Shown: piece by piece, positions 37,591-46,682 of the stretch
How the letters are laid out: every line of letters begins with the position of its first letter
Numbering within the stretch: position 1 is the stretch's first letter
Assembly: GCA_943787425.1 (NCBI GenBank)
Contig: CALSMJ010000005.1
Coordinates: 124,001-188,000 of the forward strand
Length of the DNA: 64,000 bases
Source of the DNA: an uncultured Pseudomonadales bacterium
Lineage (GTDB): Bacteria > Pseudomonadota > Gammaproteobacteria > Pseudomonadales > Azotimanducaceae
Reading direction: 5' to 3'
Translations under genes and position numbers: made by a program
Notes under the pieces: model-generated
The model's input: only the letters and a program-made list of their open reading frames with translations
Databases searched by the model: none
Told to the model about the DNA's origin: nothing

Positions 37591-38364
37591 TTATGCTCGA
37601 TTACAGCGGGTAAAAATTGCTTTCGCGCGATCCACAGGATCCGGAAACGCCTCTCGCAGCGCGCGAGAGCGAATCTCAAGACTGACATCAATTTTAGTTT
37701 GGCGCACAAGGCTCAGGCGCTTTGTGTCACCCTCGCCATCCCCCAGGCAATACCGATCATCGACCGCCGCTTGGATATAATCCCGGCCCGTCATGGCAGT
37801 CGAGGAATGCAAAAAGTCACAGGCCTGCACATACGGAAAGCGCGATGCGGTTAAATCCGGCAGGGGCTCGTGACTTCTCGCGATGTGCATCAAATCAATG
37901 AGGATCCCTGCCGAGGGATGATCCACCGCGTCGATAAAAGTATTCGCGGCCTGCAACGATTTAATCTGGGTGAACTCTCCAAACTCCAGACAAACCCGCA
38001 GGCCGTCGCCCGCACGCTCACACAGATCCCGAAACTGATCGATCGAGGCACTGTAATCTTCGTGCCTTGAGACAACCAAAAGATTACGGGCGCCCAGCGC
38101 CAAACCCACGTCAACAATCAACTTTTGGATGTCTGTTGCACGATTGTGGGTCTCGAGCCAAGCAACCTCCACGTCGACCAACACAATCCCGGTATCGGTA
38201 AGGGCTTGTTGCGTTTTGGCCAGGGCATCAGGCCCCCAGGTGGTCTTTGGATCCACCCACATGCCCGACGAGAGAAACCCTGCTGCCGCCGCAATGCGGG
38301 GAATGTCCCAGGGAGCGGCGTCGGGCACGCAACCTGCCGCCAGGGCCCAAAGTGGTGTCGTCAT
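37591..38364 (-). CDS. Sugar phosphate isomerase/epimerase-like TIM-barrel protein
   Basis: 257-residue protein of the xylose-isomerase-like TIM-barrel superfamily. Strand-end acidic residues are visible in VLVDVEVAWLET, LRVCLEFGEFTQIKSL and AGILIDLMHIARSHEP, and VQACDFLHSS follows with the usual D/H metal site. Such proteins are isomerases, epimerases or endonuclease IV-like. The context with an amidase downstream suggests a small catabolic unit, but the substrate is unknown. Confidence 0.78.
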   Translation of the reverse strand: MTTPLWALAAGCVPDAAPWDIPRIAAAAGFLSSGMWVDPKTTWGPDALAKTQQALTDTGIVLVDVEVAWLETHNRATDIQKLIVDVGLALGARNLLVVSRHEDYSASIDQFRDLCERAGDGLRVCLEFGEFTQIKSLQAANTFIDAVDHPSAGILIDLMHIARSHEPLPDLTASRFPYVQACDFLHSSTAMTGRDYIQAAVDDRYCLGDGEGDTKRLSLVRQTKIDVSLEIRSRALREAFPDPVDRAKAIFTRCNRA

Positions 38365-38623
38365 GATTGTAAGGCTCGTTAAGGTTTGTCCTAGTGAAAC
38401 AAGAATCTATTGCAAAGCCAATATTACGTGACCTTGCGGGCTCGGCGCTTTGGTATCACGGCCGCGGTCGAGCAAGCCCACAAACACCCTCTTTTAACGC
38501 GACCACTGCATACCGCGACCACTGCATTCTCACGGTCGGCGCCTGACATAATGGTCCTACAAAACCAGTAACATCGCGCAAGAACCTCAGAATCGATCAG
38601 CCTCACAAAGCCCTTCGAGCGCC

Positions 38624-39349
38624 CTAGGTGGGTTGCACCAATATTCTTGCGCTTAGGATCTTCAACACTTCAGAAGTCGTGCCGCGCCTGCTGCCGCGCG
38701 CTTCAAGGGCCTCAAGCACTGCTTCGCCAGCGACCATTTCACCAAAGATTGTATGTTTGCCATCTAGGAATGGTGTTGCCGTGAAGGTGATGAAAAACTG
38801 ACTGCCATCGGTTCCAGGTCCGGCATTCGCCATGCTCAGCAAGCCCGGCTTGGCGTGAGACAAGCCAGCGGCAAACTCGCCATCATATTTGTAAGCTGGA
38901 CCACCCCGTCCCGTGCCGGTTGGATCGCCGCCTTGGGCCATAAAGCCAGGAATCACGCGATGAAACAGGACATCGTCATAAAACCCAATTTGCGTCAAAT
39001 ACACCGTGCTATTGACATGTTTTGGCGCCGACTCGTGGAAAAGTCTAAAGGTCATAATGCCGTGATTGGTATTAAGTTCCCAGAAGTAAGACTGGTCCGC
39101 CTCGAAGGGCATCATAGCTGGCTCAGTAACCTTTGATTTCCAATCAGGATCCGTTTTATCGGGTAACCCACCCTGATATTTGAGCACTGCCGCGTCAGGG
39201 CTCAGGGCCTTGACCTCGGAAACCGCTGTTTCTTGGGCCTTATCAGCCTGCGCGGTTGATTTCGGTGTTTGCGCCGTTTCAGACGCTTGCTCGGTTTCGC
39301 TACAGGCTGCTAACAAACTCAATATCCCCAGCACTATAAAAACTCTCAT
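38624..39349 (-). CDS. Cyclophilin-type peptidyl-prolyl isomerase, lipoprotein
   Basis: 241 residues. The N-terminal lipoprotein signal [16 protein letters not shown] places the lipid on C16. A low-complexity linker rich in Ala, Thr and Glu (~residues 17-60) tethers the cyclophilin domain. The domain core is [40 protein letters not shown] and [13 protein letters not shown]. It catalyses cis-trans isomerisation of prolyl bonds in the periplasm and is probably anchored to a membrane. Cyclophilin residues R, F, M, Q and F of the active site are in place. Confidence 0.93.
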   Translation of the reverse strand: MRVFIVLGILSLLAACSETEQASETAQTPKSTAQADKAQETAVSEVKALSPDAAVLKYQGGLPDKTDPDWKSKVTEPAMMPFEADQSYFWELNTNHGIMTFRLFHESAPKHVNSTVYLTQIGFYDDVLFHRVIPGFMAQGGDPTGTGRGGPAYKYDGEFAAGLSHAKPGLLSMANAGPGTDGSQFFITFTATPFLDGKHTIFGEMVAGEAVLEALEARGSRRGTTSEVLKILSARILVQPT

Positions 39350-39564
39350 CGCACGCTACCTCTTGTTTGATTAAGACGACGGGGTAAGCGGCTCATACCT
39401 TTCCCACATCGTCGGCGCCCAGTATAACAGCCTTTCAAACGCTACTGCGTTGCGCCACCCTAACGACGACCCAGTCTTCGCAAGACCGAGCGCAGTCGTA
39501 CAGCGGCTGCCGTCAGCGGCCATCGCGCGCAATACTCAAAGCAATCTGGAATGCTGCTTTCAGT

Positions 39565-39672
39565 CATGAGCTCTAGCAGCCATGAGCTCTAGCAGCCATG
39601 AGCTCTAGCAGCCATGAGCTCTAGCAGCCATGAGCTCTAGAAGCCATGAGCCGTAGCAGCCATGAGCTTTAT
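39565..39672. repeat. Tandem repeat of a 16-base unit
   Basis: Six full and one partial copies of CATGAGCTCTAGCAGC. The first four are identical, and the later ones carry point changes (CTAGAAGC, CCGTAGC, CTTTATGG). The array lies in a 485-base gap (39350-39834) with no gene. It is palindromic around GAGCTC in each unit. Confidence 0.95.
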
Positions 39673-39834
39673 GGGTTTTAAAACCCGTTCAAATAGGCTG
39701 CACTTGCGCTTTCCCCTGTCTGGAATAACCGTGAAGCATCACACACTGCCAGAGACCTTTCGGCGCAGGTACCTTGATACCCCACCCAAAAAGTGTTCGC
39801 ATAGTGATGATCTAGATTCAAGAGCGCAAAAACA

Positions 39835-40644
39835 ATGACCCGACAAACCATTTTCATAACGGGTGCCGCCAGCGGCATTGGTCGCGCAACGGCGTTGCAG
39901 TTTCATGCGCGCGGCTGGTTTGTCGGCGCGGCAGATGTAGACCAAGCAGGCTTGGCGGTCTTAAAGGCTGATCTTGATAACGACTGTTTCACAGCGTTTC
40001 TGGATGTCACCGACAAAACCGCATTCGATCAAGTGATGATCGATTTTGGGGCCATCGCCGGCCAACGCTTGGATATCCTGTTTAATAACGCCGGCATCGC
40101 TGTGTTTGGTTTTTTAGACGAGGTGCCCTTCGAGAAAACGTTGGCGACGGTGAACGTGAACTTGATTGGCGTACTCAATGGCATCCACGCCTCGATCCAC
40201 TTACTTAAACAAACGCCCAACGCCTTGTGCTTCACAACCTCGTCCTCGGCGGCCTGTTTCGGCACCCCCGGTATGGCAACCTATGGCGCAACCAAAGTTG
40301 CTGTAAAAGGCTTAACTGAAGCCATGAGCGTGGAATTGGCTCGCTTTGGCGCGAGAGCCGCTGATGTTTCGCCCGGCATCATTGATACCCCCTTATGGCA
40401 AACCGGGTCGCGATTTGTTCGCGGCGAATCCCGTCCGGTTCCGAATATGCCCTCGCGCAATCACAATCGTGAAGACGCCGGTAGAACGCTTCCGGCGGAC
40501 GCCGTCGCTGAGTGCGTGTGGAACGCTTACATCGGTGAGAAGCTGCATTGGTATGTGCCGCCAGAGGTGGTCGAGCGCGATAAGGCAAAAGCGCTCAACC
40601 CCGAAAAATTACGTGACGAACTCATCGCTCAACAAAAAAAATGA
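39835..40644 (+). CDS. Short-chain dehydrogenase/reductase
   Basis: 269-residue NAD(P)-dependent oxidoreductase. The Rossmann motif ITGAASGIGRATALQF is at residues ~9-24 and NNAGIAVFGF near 79. The catalytic serine and YxxxK are in TTSSSAACFGTPGMATYGATK. An aspartate after the second strand (GAADVDQAG) suggests NAD preference. It overlaps the alpha/beta hydrolase gene by four bases (ATGA), so the two act in one pathway, substrate unknown. Confidence 0.92.
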   Translation: MTRQTIFITGAASGIGRATALQFHARGWFVGAADVDQAGLAVLKADLDNDCFTAFLDVTDKTAFDQVMIDFGAIAGQRLDILFNNAGIAVFGFLDEVPFEKTLATVNVNLIGVLNGIHASIHLLKQTPNALCFTTSSSAACFGTPGMATYGATKVAVKGLTEAMSVELARFGARAADVSPGIIDTPLWQTGSRFVRGESRPVPNMPSRNHNREDAGRTLPADAVAECVWNAYIGEKLHWYVPPEVVERDKAKALNPEKLRDELIAQQKK

Positions 40645-41516
40645 CCGCATTTTCGCACCACTATTTCCAGCACCAGGGGCTTACGCTGCACTACGTGGCG
40701 GCGGGCTCGGGCCCGCTGGTGATTTTCTATCATGGCTTTCCGCTCTTTTGGTTTTCGTTTCACCATCAAATGCGGGCGCTCGCAGCGCACTATCGCGTCG
40801 TTGCAATCGATGGCCCTGGCGTCAACCTGTCCTCAAAACCTGAGGATCTGGCCCCGTACCACCTCAGTAGCTTGACCGCGCAGGTCGATGCGCTGGCCCA
40901 TCATTTGACGGGTTCGGCTCGATTTTCGCTCGTAGGCCATGATTGGGGCGGCGCGCTGGCCTGGGCATTTGCTCAGCGGTATCCAGATCGACTCAACAAA
41001 GTCGTGGCAATCAATGCGCCGCCTGCCAATCAACTGATCCATCTGCTCGCCACCAATCCAGATCAGCGGACGCGCTCGCGTTATATGTGGTCAATGCGCT
41101 CCGGTGACGTGCATGCTTGGATGACAGCAGATGGCGCTCACAACCTTTGGCAACAGGCCTACGCTCGATTTAGAGACCTTCCACACTACACAACGGAGGA
41201 TGACGAAACCTTCAGGCGGGGCCTTGCGCAACCCGGCGCCATCGACGGCGGCATCAATTGGTACCGCGCAAACATCCCTGTGGCTGCTGAGATTTGTGAC
41301 GCGGACTACTGGCCGTCTAAATCCGCTGCAACGTCAGTTCCGGCGCTGCTGATTTGGGGAGAACTGGATGACACCTTTGTTGCGTCTTTTATCGACGACT
41401 TGCCAGACTATGCAACTAACCTAACGGTGCATCGCCTTCAGGGCGTCGGCCATTCGCCCATGCTGGAAGCCCCAGACGCGGTTAACGACCTACTCCTAAA
41501 CTTTTTGTCAGACTAG
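40641..41516 (+). CDS. Alpha/beta hydrolase, epoxide/haloalkane hydrolase-like
   Basis: 291-residue alpha/beta hydrolase. The oxyanion motif VIFYHGFPLFWFSFHHQM is near residue 28. The nucleophile elbow is LVGHDWGGALAW with aspartate as nucleophile, typical of epoxide and haloalkane hydrolases. The acid is probably in IWGELDDTFV and the histidine in GVGHSPMLEAPD. It is translationally coupled to the SDR gene upstream. Confidence 0.9.
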   Translation: MTAFSHHYFQHQGLTLHYVAAGSGPLVIFYHGFPLFWFSFHHQMRALAAHYRVVAIDGPGVNLSSKPEDLAPYHLSSLTAQVDALAHHLTGSARFSLVGHDWGGALAWAFAQRYPDRLNKVVAINAPPANQLIHLLATNPDQRTRSRYMWSMRSGDVHAWMTADGAHNLWQQAYARFRDLPHYTTEDDETFRRGLAQPGAIDGGINWYRANIPVAAEICDADYWPSKSAATSVPALLIWGELDDTFVASFIDDLPDYATNLTVHRLQGVGHSPMLEAPDAVNDLLLNFLSD

Positions 41517-42439
41517 GGCTTCTCAACGACCGGTCGCGCGGGTGAGGGTAGCCAATCAATTTGTTTCAAATCAGCAACCCGCAGCACCGCCGCCTCGTTG
41601 GTCTCAATCAGACTCAACACATTGCCATCCGGGTCTTTGAAAAAAACTTCCTTGATGCCCTGCCCCATCGTCATGGGTGCCTCTGGGAAAAAGCCAACGG
41701 CCGCCAAACGCTTGATTTCAGCCTCAAGATCGCCAACTTCCAAAGCAAACGTATTGTACCCCGCATCCGTGAAGGCACGATCGACTGGCAGGACTGGCGT
41801 CTGGGGTTGAATGAACTGCCAAAATTCCAACACCATATTGCCGGTATTAAACCAAGCCGCCCGAATTCGAACGCCCTCAATCCCCGTTACTTCATCAAAA
41901 CGAGGTCCCATTACCTTATTAACCCGGCCATAGGGCGCAACGCCAAGCAGGGTTTGATAAAACGAGACTGCCTGATCGATATCGGGGGTCACCAGCGCGA
42001 TATGGGCAAGCCAAATGGGACCCTCAAACTGTGGAACATCCAAGGCCTCGACCTCGAACATGCTGCCGTCCGGATCTCGCGCGTAGGCATAACGCACGCC
42101 CTGGCCGTTTAAATCGATCGGCGGCTCACCAATACTGACCGACTTGGCCTGCGCCAGCATAAACTTTTCAAACAACCCCACTTCTGCAGGGGCTTGAAAG
42201 CACGCATGGGTAATACCCGGCCCGATCACCGCAAGACCCGCAATCGGTACCGTTTCTTCAAACTGCATTAATTCAAGACAACCATTGGGCGCTTTGAGGA
42301 CCAAGCTATCGACGGGTTGAACCGGCTGGTCAGGACAAACCGTCCGCTCTGGGAGCACGTCAAGCTGGGCGGTCTCTTCGTAGAAACGCCGTGCAGCGCT
42401 CAGATCGCTCACAGCCAGGCCAACATGGTGTAGCCCCAA
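41513..42439 (-). CDS. VOC family protein, two-domain
   Basis: 308-residue protein with two vicinal-oxygen-chelate modules. The first starts MGLHHVGLAVSDLSAARRFY and contains VRYAYARDPDGSMFEVEALD; the second starts IWLAHIALVTPDIDQAVSFY and ends VFFKDPDGNVLSLIETNE. Histidines and glutamates for a metal site are in both modules. The C-terminus overlaps the 3' end of the alpha/beta hydrolase gene on the other strand by four bases. Activity unknown. Confidence 0.82.
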   Translation of the reverse strand: MGLHHVGLAVSDLSAARRFYEETAQLDVLPERTVCPDQPVQPVDSLVLKAPNGCLELMQFEETVPIAGLAVIGPGITHACFQAPAEVGLFEKFMLAQAKSVSIGEPPIDLNGQGVRYAYARDPDGSMFEVEALDVPQFEGPIWLAHIALVTPDIDQAVSFYQTLLGVAPYGRVNKVMGPRFDEVTGIEGVRIRAAWFNTGNMVLEFWQFIQPQTPVLPVDRAFTDAGYNTFALEVGDLEAEIKRLAAVGFFPEAPMTMGQGIKEVFFKDPDGNVLSLIETNEAAVLRVADLKQIDWLPSPARPVVEKP

Positions 42440-43006
42440 AACGGTTGTTTCGGCGATTGATGGGTCGATGGGAATCTCCTTTTCAGATTAAACACAAGGT
42501 CTCGGCTCAAAACTCGGCGCACGCGGCTTTTTGATGCGGCGCCTTTGAAACGCGCCACACCGGCCAGCCTTTCCATCGCACCGACTTCGCACCCCACGGT
42601 AACAAGGTTTGATCCGCGACCCAAGTCACAAGCCAATCTTTGGCGCGGCCTTTGGCGAGGCCTTTGGCGAGGCATTATAAACCGAGGAGGGTTTAACAAA
42701 GGACAATCCCTGATGCATCAAATTGTGACGCGGACAGCCCGGTCCTGCAGCGATTCCTCGAGGCCCTTATGTGGTGGCCTTAGACTTAGGCGGTTCTGGA
42801 CGCCATAACCATCTGCCCTGACCCGATGGCCTTTACAGGATCCCTAGCCCGCTCGCTTCGGTCTGAATGCGGTTAGGGCGAATGGGTTTAGCTTTTAAAC
42901 CAACCTCAAAATCCGATCAGGGCGGTTTACCGACAGCAGTTTTACCCAAGGCTCAAGTAGGATATGGTTCCTATCGTCAAAACCCCTTACAACGGAGACC
43001 CAACAG
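42440..43006. other. Gap with short direct repeats
   Basis: 567 bases, no gene that I can support. Near 42637-42675 there are direct 12-base repeats of TTGGCGAGGCCT type (three imperfect copies), which create a false arginine/proline repeat when read on the reverse strand. The promoter of the crotonase gene must lie in the last 100 bases. Confidence 0.45.
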
Positions 43007-43768
43007 ATGAGTGAAGAACAAGCAATTCTTGTAGAGCGGCGTAACCGCGTCATGATCATTACTTTGAACCGGCCGGACGCGATGAACGCCATTAACGGCG
43101 CCCTATCGAACGGTCTTTGGAACGCCATTCAAGAGCTGGATGCAGATGACGCACTCACGGCTGGGGTGATCACCGGTAGTGGCCGCGCCTTTTGTGCTGG
43201 CATGGATTTAAAAGCCTTTGCGCGGGGTGAGGATATTGGCCCGTTGAACGAATTTGTCCGCAAGGGTGCGAGCAAACCCCTGATCGGTGCCATCAATGGC
43301 TTTGCCCTCGCAGGTGGCTGCGAAGTCGCGCTGACCTGCGATTTATTGGTTGCCTCAAAAGCCGCGAAGATCGGCATTCGAGAGGTAAAAGTCGGCTTAT
43401 TTGCCGCGGCTGGCGGCGTCTTTCGATTGCCCGCTCGCGTCGGCTATGCCAAAGCGATGGAAATGGCACTGACCGGCGAGCCCATCACGGGTGAGGAAGC
43501 CATGAATGCGGGCATGCTGACAGCGCTCACCGAACCCGAAGACCTTCTGGAAACAGCGATCGCTTTGGCCGAACGCATCGCCGAGAACGCGCCCCTTGCC
43601 GTCGCTGCCTCCAAAGCATTAGTGCGGGCCGCCGCGTCCGGCATCGAAGAAGACAAGCTTTGGGAAATGCAGGTGCCGCTTCAGAAAAAAGTCTTTAGTT
43701 CGAACGATGCCAAGGAAGGTCCTGCGGCCTTCGCAGAAAAACGCGCGCCAAACTGGACTGGCACCTAA
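43007..43768 (+). CDS. Enoyl-CoA hydratase/isomerase (crotonase) family protein
   Basis: 253-residue acyl-CoA enzyme. The motifs VITGSGRAFCAGMDLKAF and INGFALAGGCEVALTCDLL form the CoA pocket and oxyanion hole. The position of the catalytic glutamates reads IREVKVGLFAAAGGVFRLP, where both usual glutamates of hydratases (E144, E164 in rat) seem absent or shifted, so isomerase or other crotonase chemistry is possible. A second crotonase lies at 17229. An inverted repeat without T run follows. Confidence 0.88.
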   Translation: MSEEQAILVERRNRVMIITLNRPDAMNAINGALSNGLWNAIQELDADDALTAGVITGSGRAFCAGMDLKAFARGEDIGPLNEFVRKGASKPLIGAINGFALAGGCEVALTCDLLVASKAAKIGIREVKVGLFAAAGGVFRLPARVGYAKAMEMALTGEPITGEEAMNAGMLTALTEPEDLLETAIALAERIAENAPLAVAASKALVRAAASGIEEDKLWEMQVPLQKKVFSSNDAKEGPAAFAEKRAPNWTGT

Positions 43769-43781
43769 CCGCGATCAAGAC

Positions 43782-43806
43782 CTTCAGCCCGCCTGCCGGG
43801 CTGAAG
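43782..43806 (+). terminator. Hairpin after the crotonase gene
   Basis: Perfect 10-base stem CTTCAGCCCG/CGGGCTGAAG with a five-base loop, 14 bases after the stop codon. It has no T run, so it may be a weak or Rho-assisted terminator, or an mRNA 3' stabiliser. Confidence 0.5.
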
Positions 43807-43985
43807 CACCGCGGGTTCACTGCTTTTTCGACGCAATCCCTATCGCACTTTAAGCTCGGTAACCTTGGCAGCAGTGCTGCAAGACCCGCGCGATCTCCTA
43901 GGATATTTGCAGCGATACCTGAACGACCCAACGCGAGGCGCATGGACGGCTCACGCGCAACCAGTGCCTCAACGGTTTATGCCTT

Positions 43986-44903
43986 TTAAAAGGCTCGACG
44001 TTCACCAATTTTAACCACCCAAGCATTTTCTACGCCGGGCGCTTTACCAGCCGCGGCTTTAAACCGTTCGGGCGGCTCACTCAGCGGTTCATCAGACAGG
44101 TCAAACGTTCCAAAATGGATCGCGAGCGCTTTTTTTGCTTGCACGTCGATGGTCGCCTGAACCGCTTCCTCGGGATTCATATGCGTTGACCGCATCATCA
44201 ATGTCGGTTCGTATGCTCCGATCGGCATCGCGGCCAAATCAAAGGGCCCGAGTTTTTCGCCAATGGCCTTGAAACCCTCGAAGTACCCTGTGTCCCCCGC
44301 AAAATAAAAGCGTTTGCTCGCGCCAATCACCGCCCAGGACGCCCAAAGTGATCGATTGGTATCGGCTATGCCCCGCTTGCTCCAATGTTGCGTTGGCAAA
44401 CAATAAATCCGACTACCATTAATCGTTATCGAGTCGCCCCAATCGAACGCCTGAACCGTTTTAATTCCATGATCCTGCAGCAAAGACTCATTCCCGAGCG
44501 GCACCAGAAACTGCGTTTTAGCGTCTCGTGCTGCCAGCGCCTTCAAAGTGGGCAGATCCAAATGATCATAATGATTGTGTGAGATCACAACGAAATCAAT
44601 CGGCGGCAAATTTTCAATCGCAAGCCCAGGCGGCACAAAGCGCCGCGGCCCAATAAACGGAACGGGGCTCGGCCAATCGGACCAAATTGGGTCCGTTAGG
44701 AACGTGACACCTGGCATTTGGACCAGCACCGTCGCGTGCCCAACCCAAGTCACTGTGGCCTGCGTTGAGTCAGCTACATCAATCGGTTGGTCTTTCGGCC
44801 GCATCAGACAGCGGCGCGCCCTCATTCCCTCGAAAATAAGTTCCGAAACGACGCAACATGAACGGCACCCGCACGCCGAGCGTGCCTTGTGATAGATCTC
44901 CAA
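43986..44903 (-). CDS. MBL-fold metallo-hydrolase, N-terminal region disrupted
   Basis: Metallo-beta-lactamase-fold hydrolase resembling the NAPE-PLD-like/UlaG-like group. The main domain (from ATVTWVGHATVLVQMPGV, near 44760) is intact: zinc ligands in VVISHNHYDHLD, PTQHWSKRG, FAGDTGYF and LAIHFGTF. The N-terminus of the open frame (MEIYHKARSACGCRSC) looks out of frame. Reverse-strand reading frames upstream instead give a lipoprotein leader (KLRNPLPVIILLSAC, GTG near 45031) that continues to FTNPSW, then GVRVPFMLRRFGTYFRGN in a third frame. These pieces would join to the expected family N-terminus. Two or three frameshifts near 44790-44920 are implied. Confidence 0.8.
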   Translation of the reverse strand: MEIYHKARSACGCRSCCVVSELIFEGMRARRCLMRPKDQPIDVADSTQATVTWVGHATVLVQMPGVTFLTDPIWSDWPSPVPFIGPRRFVPPGLAIENLPPIDFVVISHNHYDHLDLPTLKALAARDAKTQFLVPLGNESLLQDHGIKTVQAFDWGDSITINGSRIYCLPTQHWSKRGIADTNRSLWASWAVIGASKRFYFAGDTGYFEGFKAIGEKLGPFDLAAMPIGAYEPTLMMRSTHMNPEEAVQATIDVQAKKALAIHFGTFDLSDEPLSEPPERFKAAAGKAPGVENAWVVKIGERRAF

Positions 44904-45031
44904 CTGGGATTCGTGAACGCGCCAGATTCGTCTCTTGGTGCGGGTTCAAACAATCGAGGTGCCTCAAGTTCGGCAATGGCGTTGCACGCACTCAACAAGA
45001 TGATTACCGGCAAAGGATTACGCAATTTCAC

Positions 45032-45444
45032 AGGACCGCCTCACCGTCAAAACCCCGGATTCTAACCGAATGGTTCTTGATCCGATAACGGTCTTATTTT
45101 TAGGGACCTTGCGCATTGGGTTCAAAAGCAGATCCTTTTTACGCAGTGACGCGCGCCTCTGCGGCGAAAATGAAGGTTGCGACCTGCCCTTCTAATTTAG
45201 AACAGCTCTATCGACAATGGTCACCGCAGCGCCCGCGAGCCCACCATTCTGAACCGGATCAGCACCAACGCGGACACCGGCCTATCCTGCAATTGCAGCA
45301 AAGCGAGCCAGTTCAACCTGAGGTTTTAAACTGCCGCGCAATCAAAGCACGCACAGTTTTTAAAGTCCTTGAACAAGAATCGAACTATCCTGTTCCAGGC
45401 CCTTAAAGCCTTTTAATATCGGATGCTTTACTAAGGAGCAACAC
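45032..45444. other. Gap upstream of two small protein genes
   Basis: About 410 bases without a supportable gene. It should hold the promoter of the 45445 gene; AAGGAG lies 8 bases before that ATG. Confidence 0.35.
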
Positions 45445-45756
45445 ATGACTATTTTGGCTGTTACAACGTGGGAAGGCAGCGTCGCTGGCCTGCAAATACT
45501 GGAAGTGGGTGCAAAGCAATCCGCCCCGCTTCACGAAAGCATGGGCGCAAAAAATCCAAAACTTTGGCGCGCAAGCGCTGGCGGTGATATTGAGCGCGCC
45601 TACTATTCTATCGAGTTCGACTCCCATGAAGCGTATGGGAAATTCAGCGATGCCATGCTGTCGTCTGATTGGTGGGCGACAACCTCTGAATGGATGATCG
45701 CTAACAAAGACGAAATCGAGAACCTCGGGACCACCATTTACTACAATGTTTTGTGA
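45445..45756 (+). CDS. Small cytoplasmic protein of unknown function
   Basis: 103 residues, no signal peptide, strong AAGGAG ribosome site 8 bases upstream. Its pattern of short strands and helices (LAVTTWEGSVAGLQILEVGA, RAYYSIEFDSHEAYGKFSDA) recalls dimeric alpha-beta barrel (ABM/NIPSNAP-like) proteins, but no catalytic motif is visible. It is followed by a hairpin at 45798-45825 and then the secreted protein gene at 45892. Confidence 0.6.
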   Translation: MTILAVTTWEGSVAGLQILEVGAKQSAPLHESMGAKNPKLWRASAGGDIERAYYSIEFDSHEAYGKFSDAMLSSDWWATTSEWMIANKDEIENLGTTIYYNVL

Positions 45757-45797
45757 GATAGCGCTGGGCACCTCGTAACTTTTTTTCTGACTTCTGC

Positions 45798-45825
45798 CCG
45801 CTCAATCTGTTGACTGATTGAGCGG
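45798..45825 (+). terminator. Hairpin terminator-like element
   Basis: CCGCTCAATC TGTTGACT GATTGAGCGG, a perfect 10-base stem followed by CTTAAATAAA. It separates the genes at 45445 and 45892. Confidence 0.55.
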
Positions 45826-45891
45826 CTTAAATAAACCATCGCGAACCAGAATTTGTTCTGTACACGCACATTTTAATTAGGAGAGATCACA

Positions 45892-46314
45892 ATGATCAGA
45901 ACATTCGTTTTAATGGTAGCCACTTTTTGTTTGAGCTTTATCGCACAAGCGGACAACCATGGGTTCGACAATTTTATTGAAGTCGAACTCTCGATCAGCG
46001 ACATCTCGATGAGCGAGCGCGGCATGGTCATCACCTACGAGGGTATGGCCGGGAAATATGGCCTCGTCCACGCAACCCATAATATGGTCAGTACCAATGA
46101 CGCCAACTCAAAAGGCTATTTCACAGGCACCGTCCAAGCCATTGACGACACTGGGGCACTTCAAAAAAGCATGACGCTCGGCCTTTGGTCCAGGAACGGA
46201 ACTAAGCTCAAGGTTTATGGTTTCGACGATGATTCTCCAACTCGAATCTTGCATATTTCAACCGTTGATCTGCGAGCGAAATCGTTCCAAGCCAAAGTTT
46301 GGGAACTTGATTAA
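45892..46314 (+). CDS. Small secreted protein of unknown function
   Basis: 140 residues with a signal peptide (MIRTFVLMVATFCLSFIAQA, then DNHGFDN). The mature protein is beta-rich (IEVELSISDISMSERGMVIT, GYFTGTVQAIDDTGALQKSM) and has no cysteines. Ribosome site AGGAGA 8 bases upstream. Leader and mature start (QADNHG) resemble those of the 34468 protein (QADHHA) but the mature domains differ. Function not known. Confidence 0.6.
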   Translation: MIRTFVLMVATFCLSFIAQADNHGFDNFIEVELSISDISMSERGMVITYEGMAGKYGLVHATHNMVSTNDANSKGYFTGTVQAIDDTGALQKSMTLGLWSRNGTKLKVYGFDDDSPTRILHISTVDLRAKSFQAKVWELD

Positions 46315-46378
46315 AGACCGGAACCGTTCGATGCACACTGAAGCATCGGCCGTGGCGAGAGCCTAACATGACTTGACG

Positions 46379-46412
46379 GCGGGGCATCTGAGCAAGCCCC
46401 GCTTGCTTTTAA
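46379..46412 (+). terminator. Rho-independent terminator
   Basis: GGCGGGGC ATCTGAGCAA GCCCCGC followed by TTGCTTTT, about 65 bases after the secreted protein gene at 45892. Confidence 0.75.
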
Positions 46413-46595
46413 GGCCGCGCGCTCAAGGATGTCCTCGCAGGCAATTCTCCTCGCCCCAAAATGAGCATCCGAGTTGCTCCCAGAATACGCCCGCGAACTC
46501 ACGGCATCCTCTTCAGTCGACCAATGGCAGCCGACCACGGCGCGCCAGCCGAACTTAAATACCGCGTTTAAGCAACCAGACCCATCCGGCGCCAT
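46413..46595 (-). pseudogene. Possible remnant of a PAP2-like acid phosphatase
   Basis: The reverse strand encodes FKFGWRAVVGCHWSTEEDAV followed by SSRAYSGSNSDAHFGARR. The spacing of GCHW, an acidic residue and a basic residue resembles the C-terminal histidine motif of class A/PAP2 acid phosphatases (G.HW..D...GR). No upstream part of such a gene remains, and the frame runs into the terminator. Low confidence. Confidence 0.25.
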
Positions 46596-46682
46596 AGCGG
46601 ATCTAAATCAACCCTTGTAGGATTGATCGGTACTGTTTGCCTTGGAGCGCGCTCGTTGAACTACTCCGATTTTGATCTTGGC

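Noticed and set aside
39565..39672. CRISPR array
   Set aside because: The 16-base units are directly adjacent without spacers and there are no cas genes in the window.
42409..42699. Reverse-strand open frame with PRQRPRQRPRQR repeat
   Set aside because: The repeat comes from short direct DNA repeats; there is no ribosome site or family resemblance, and the frame overlaps the start of the VOC gene.
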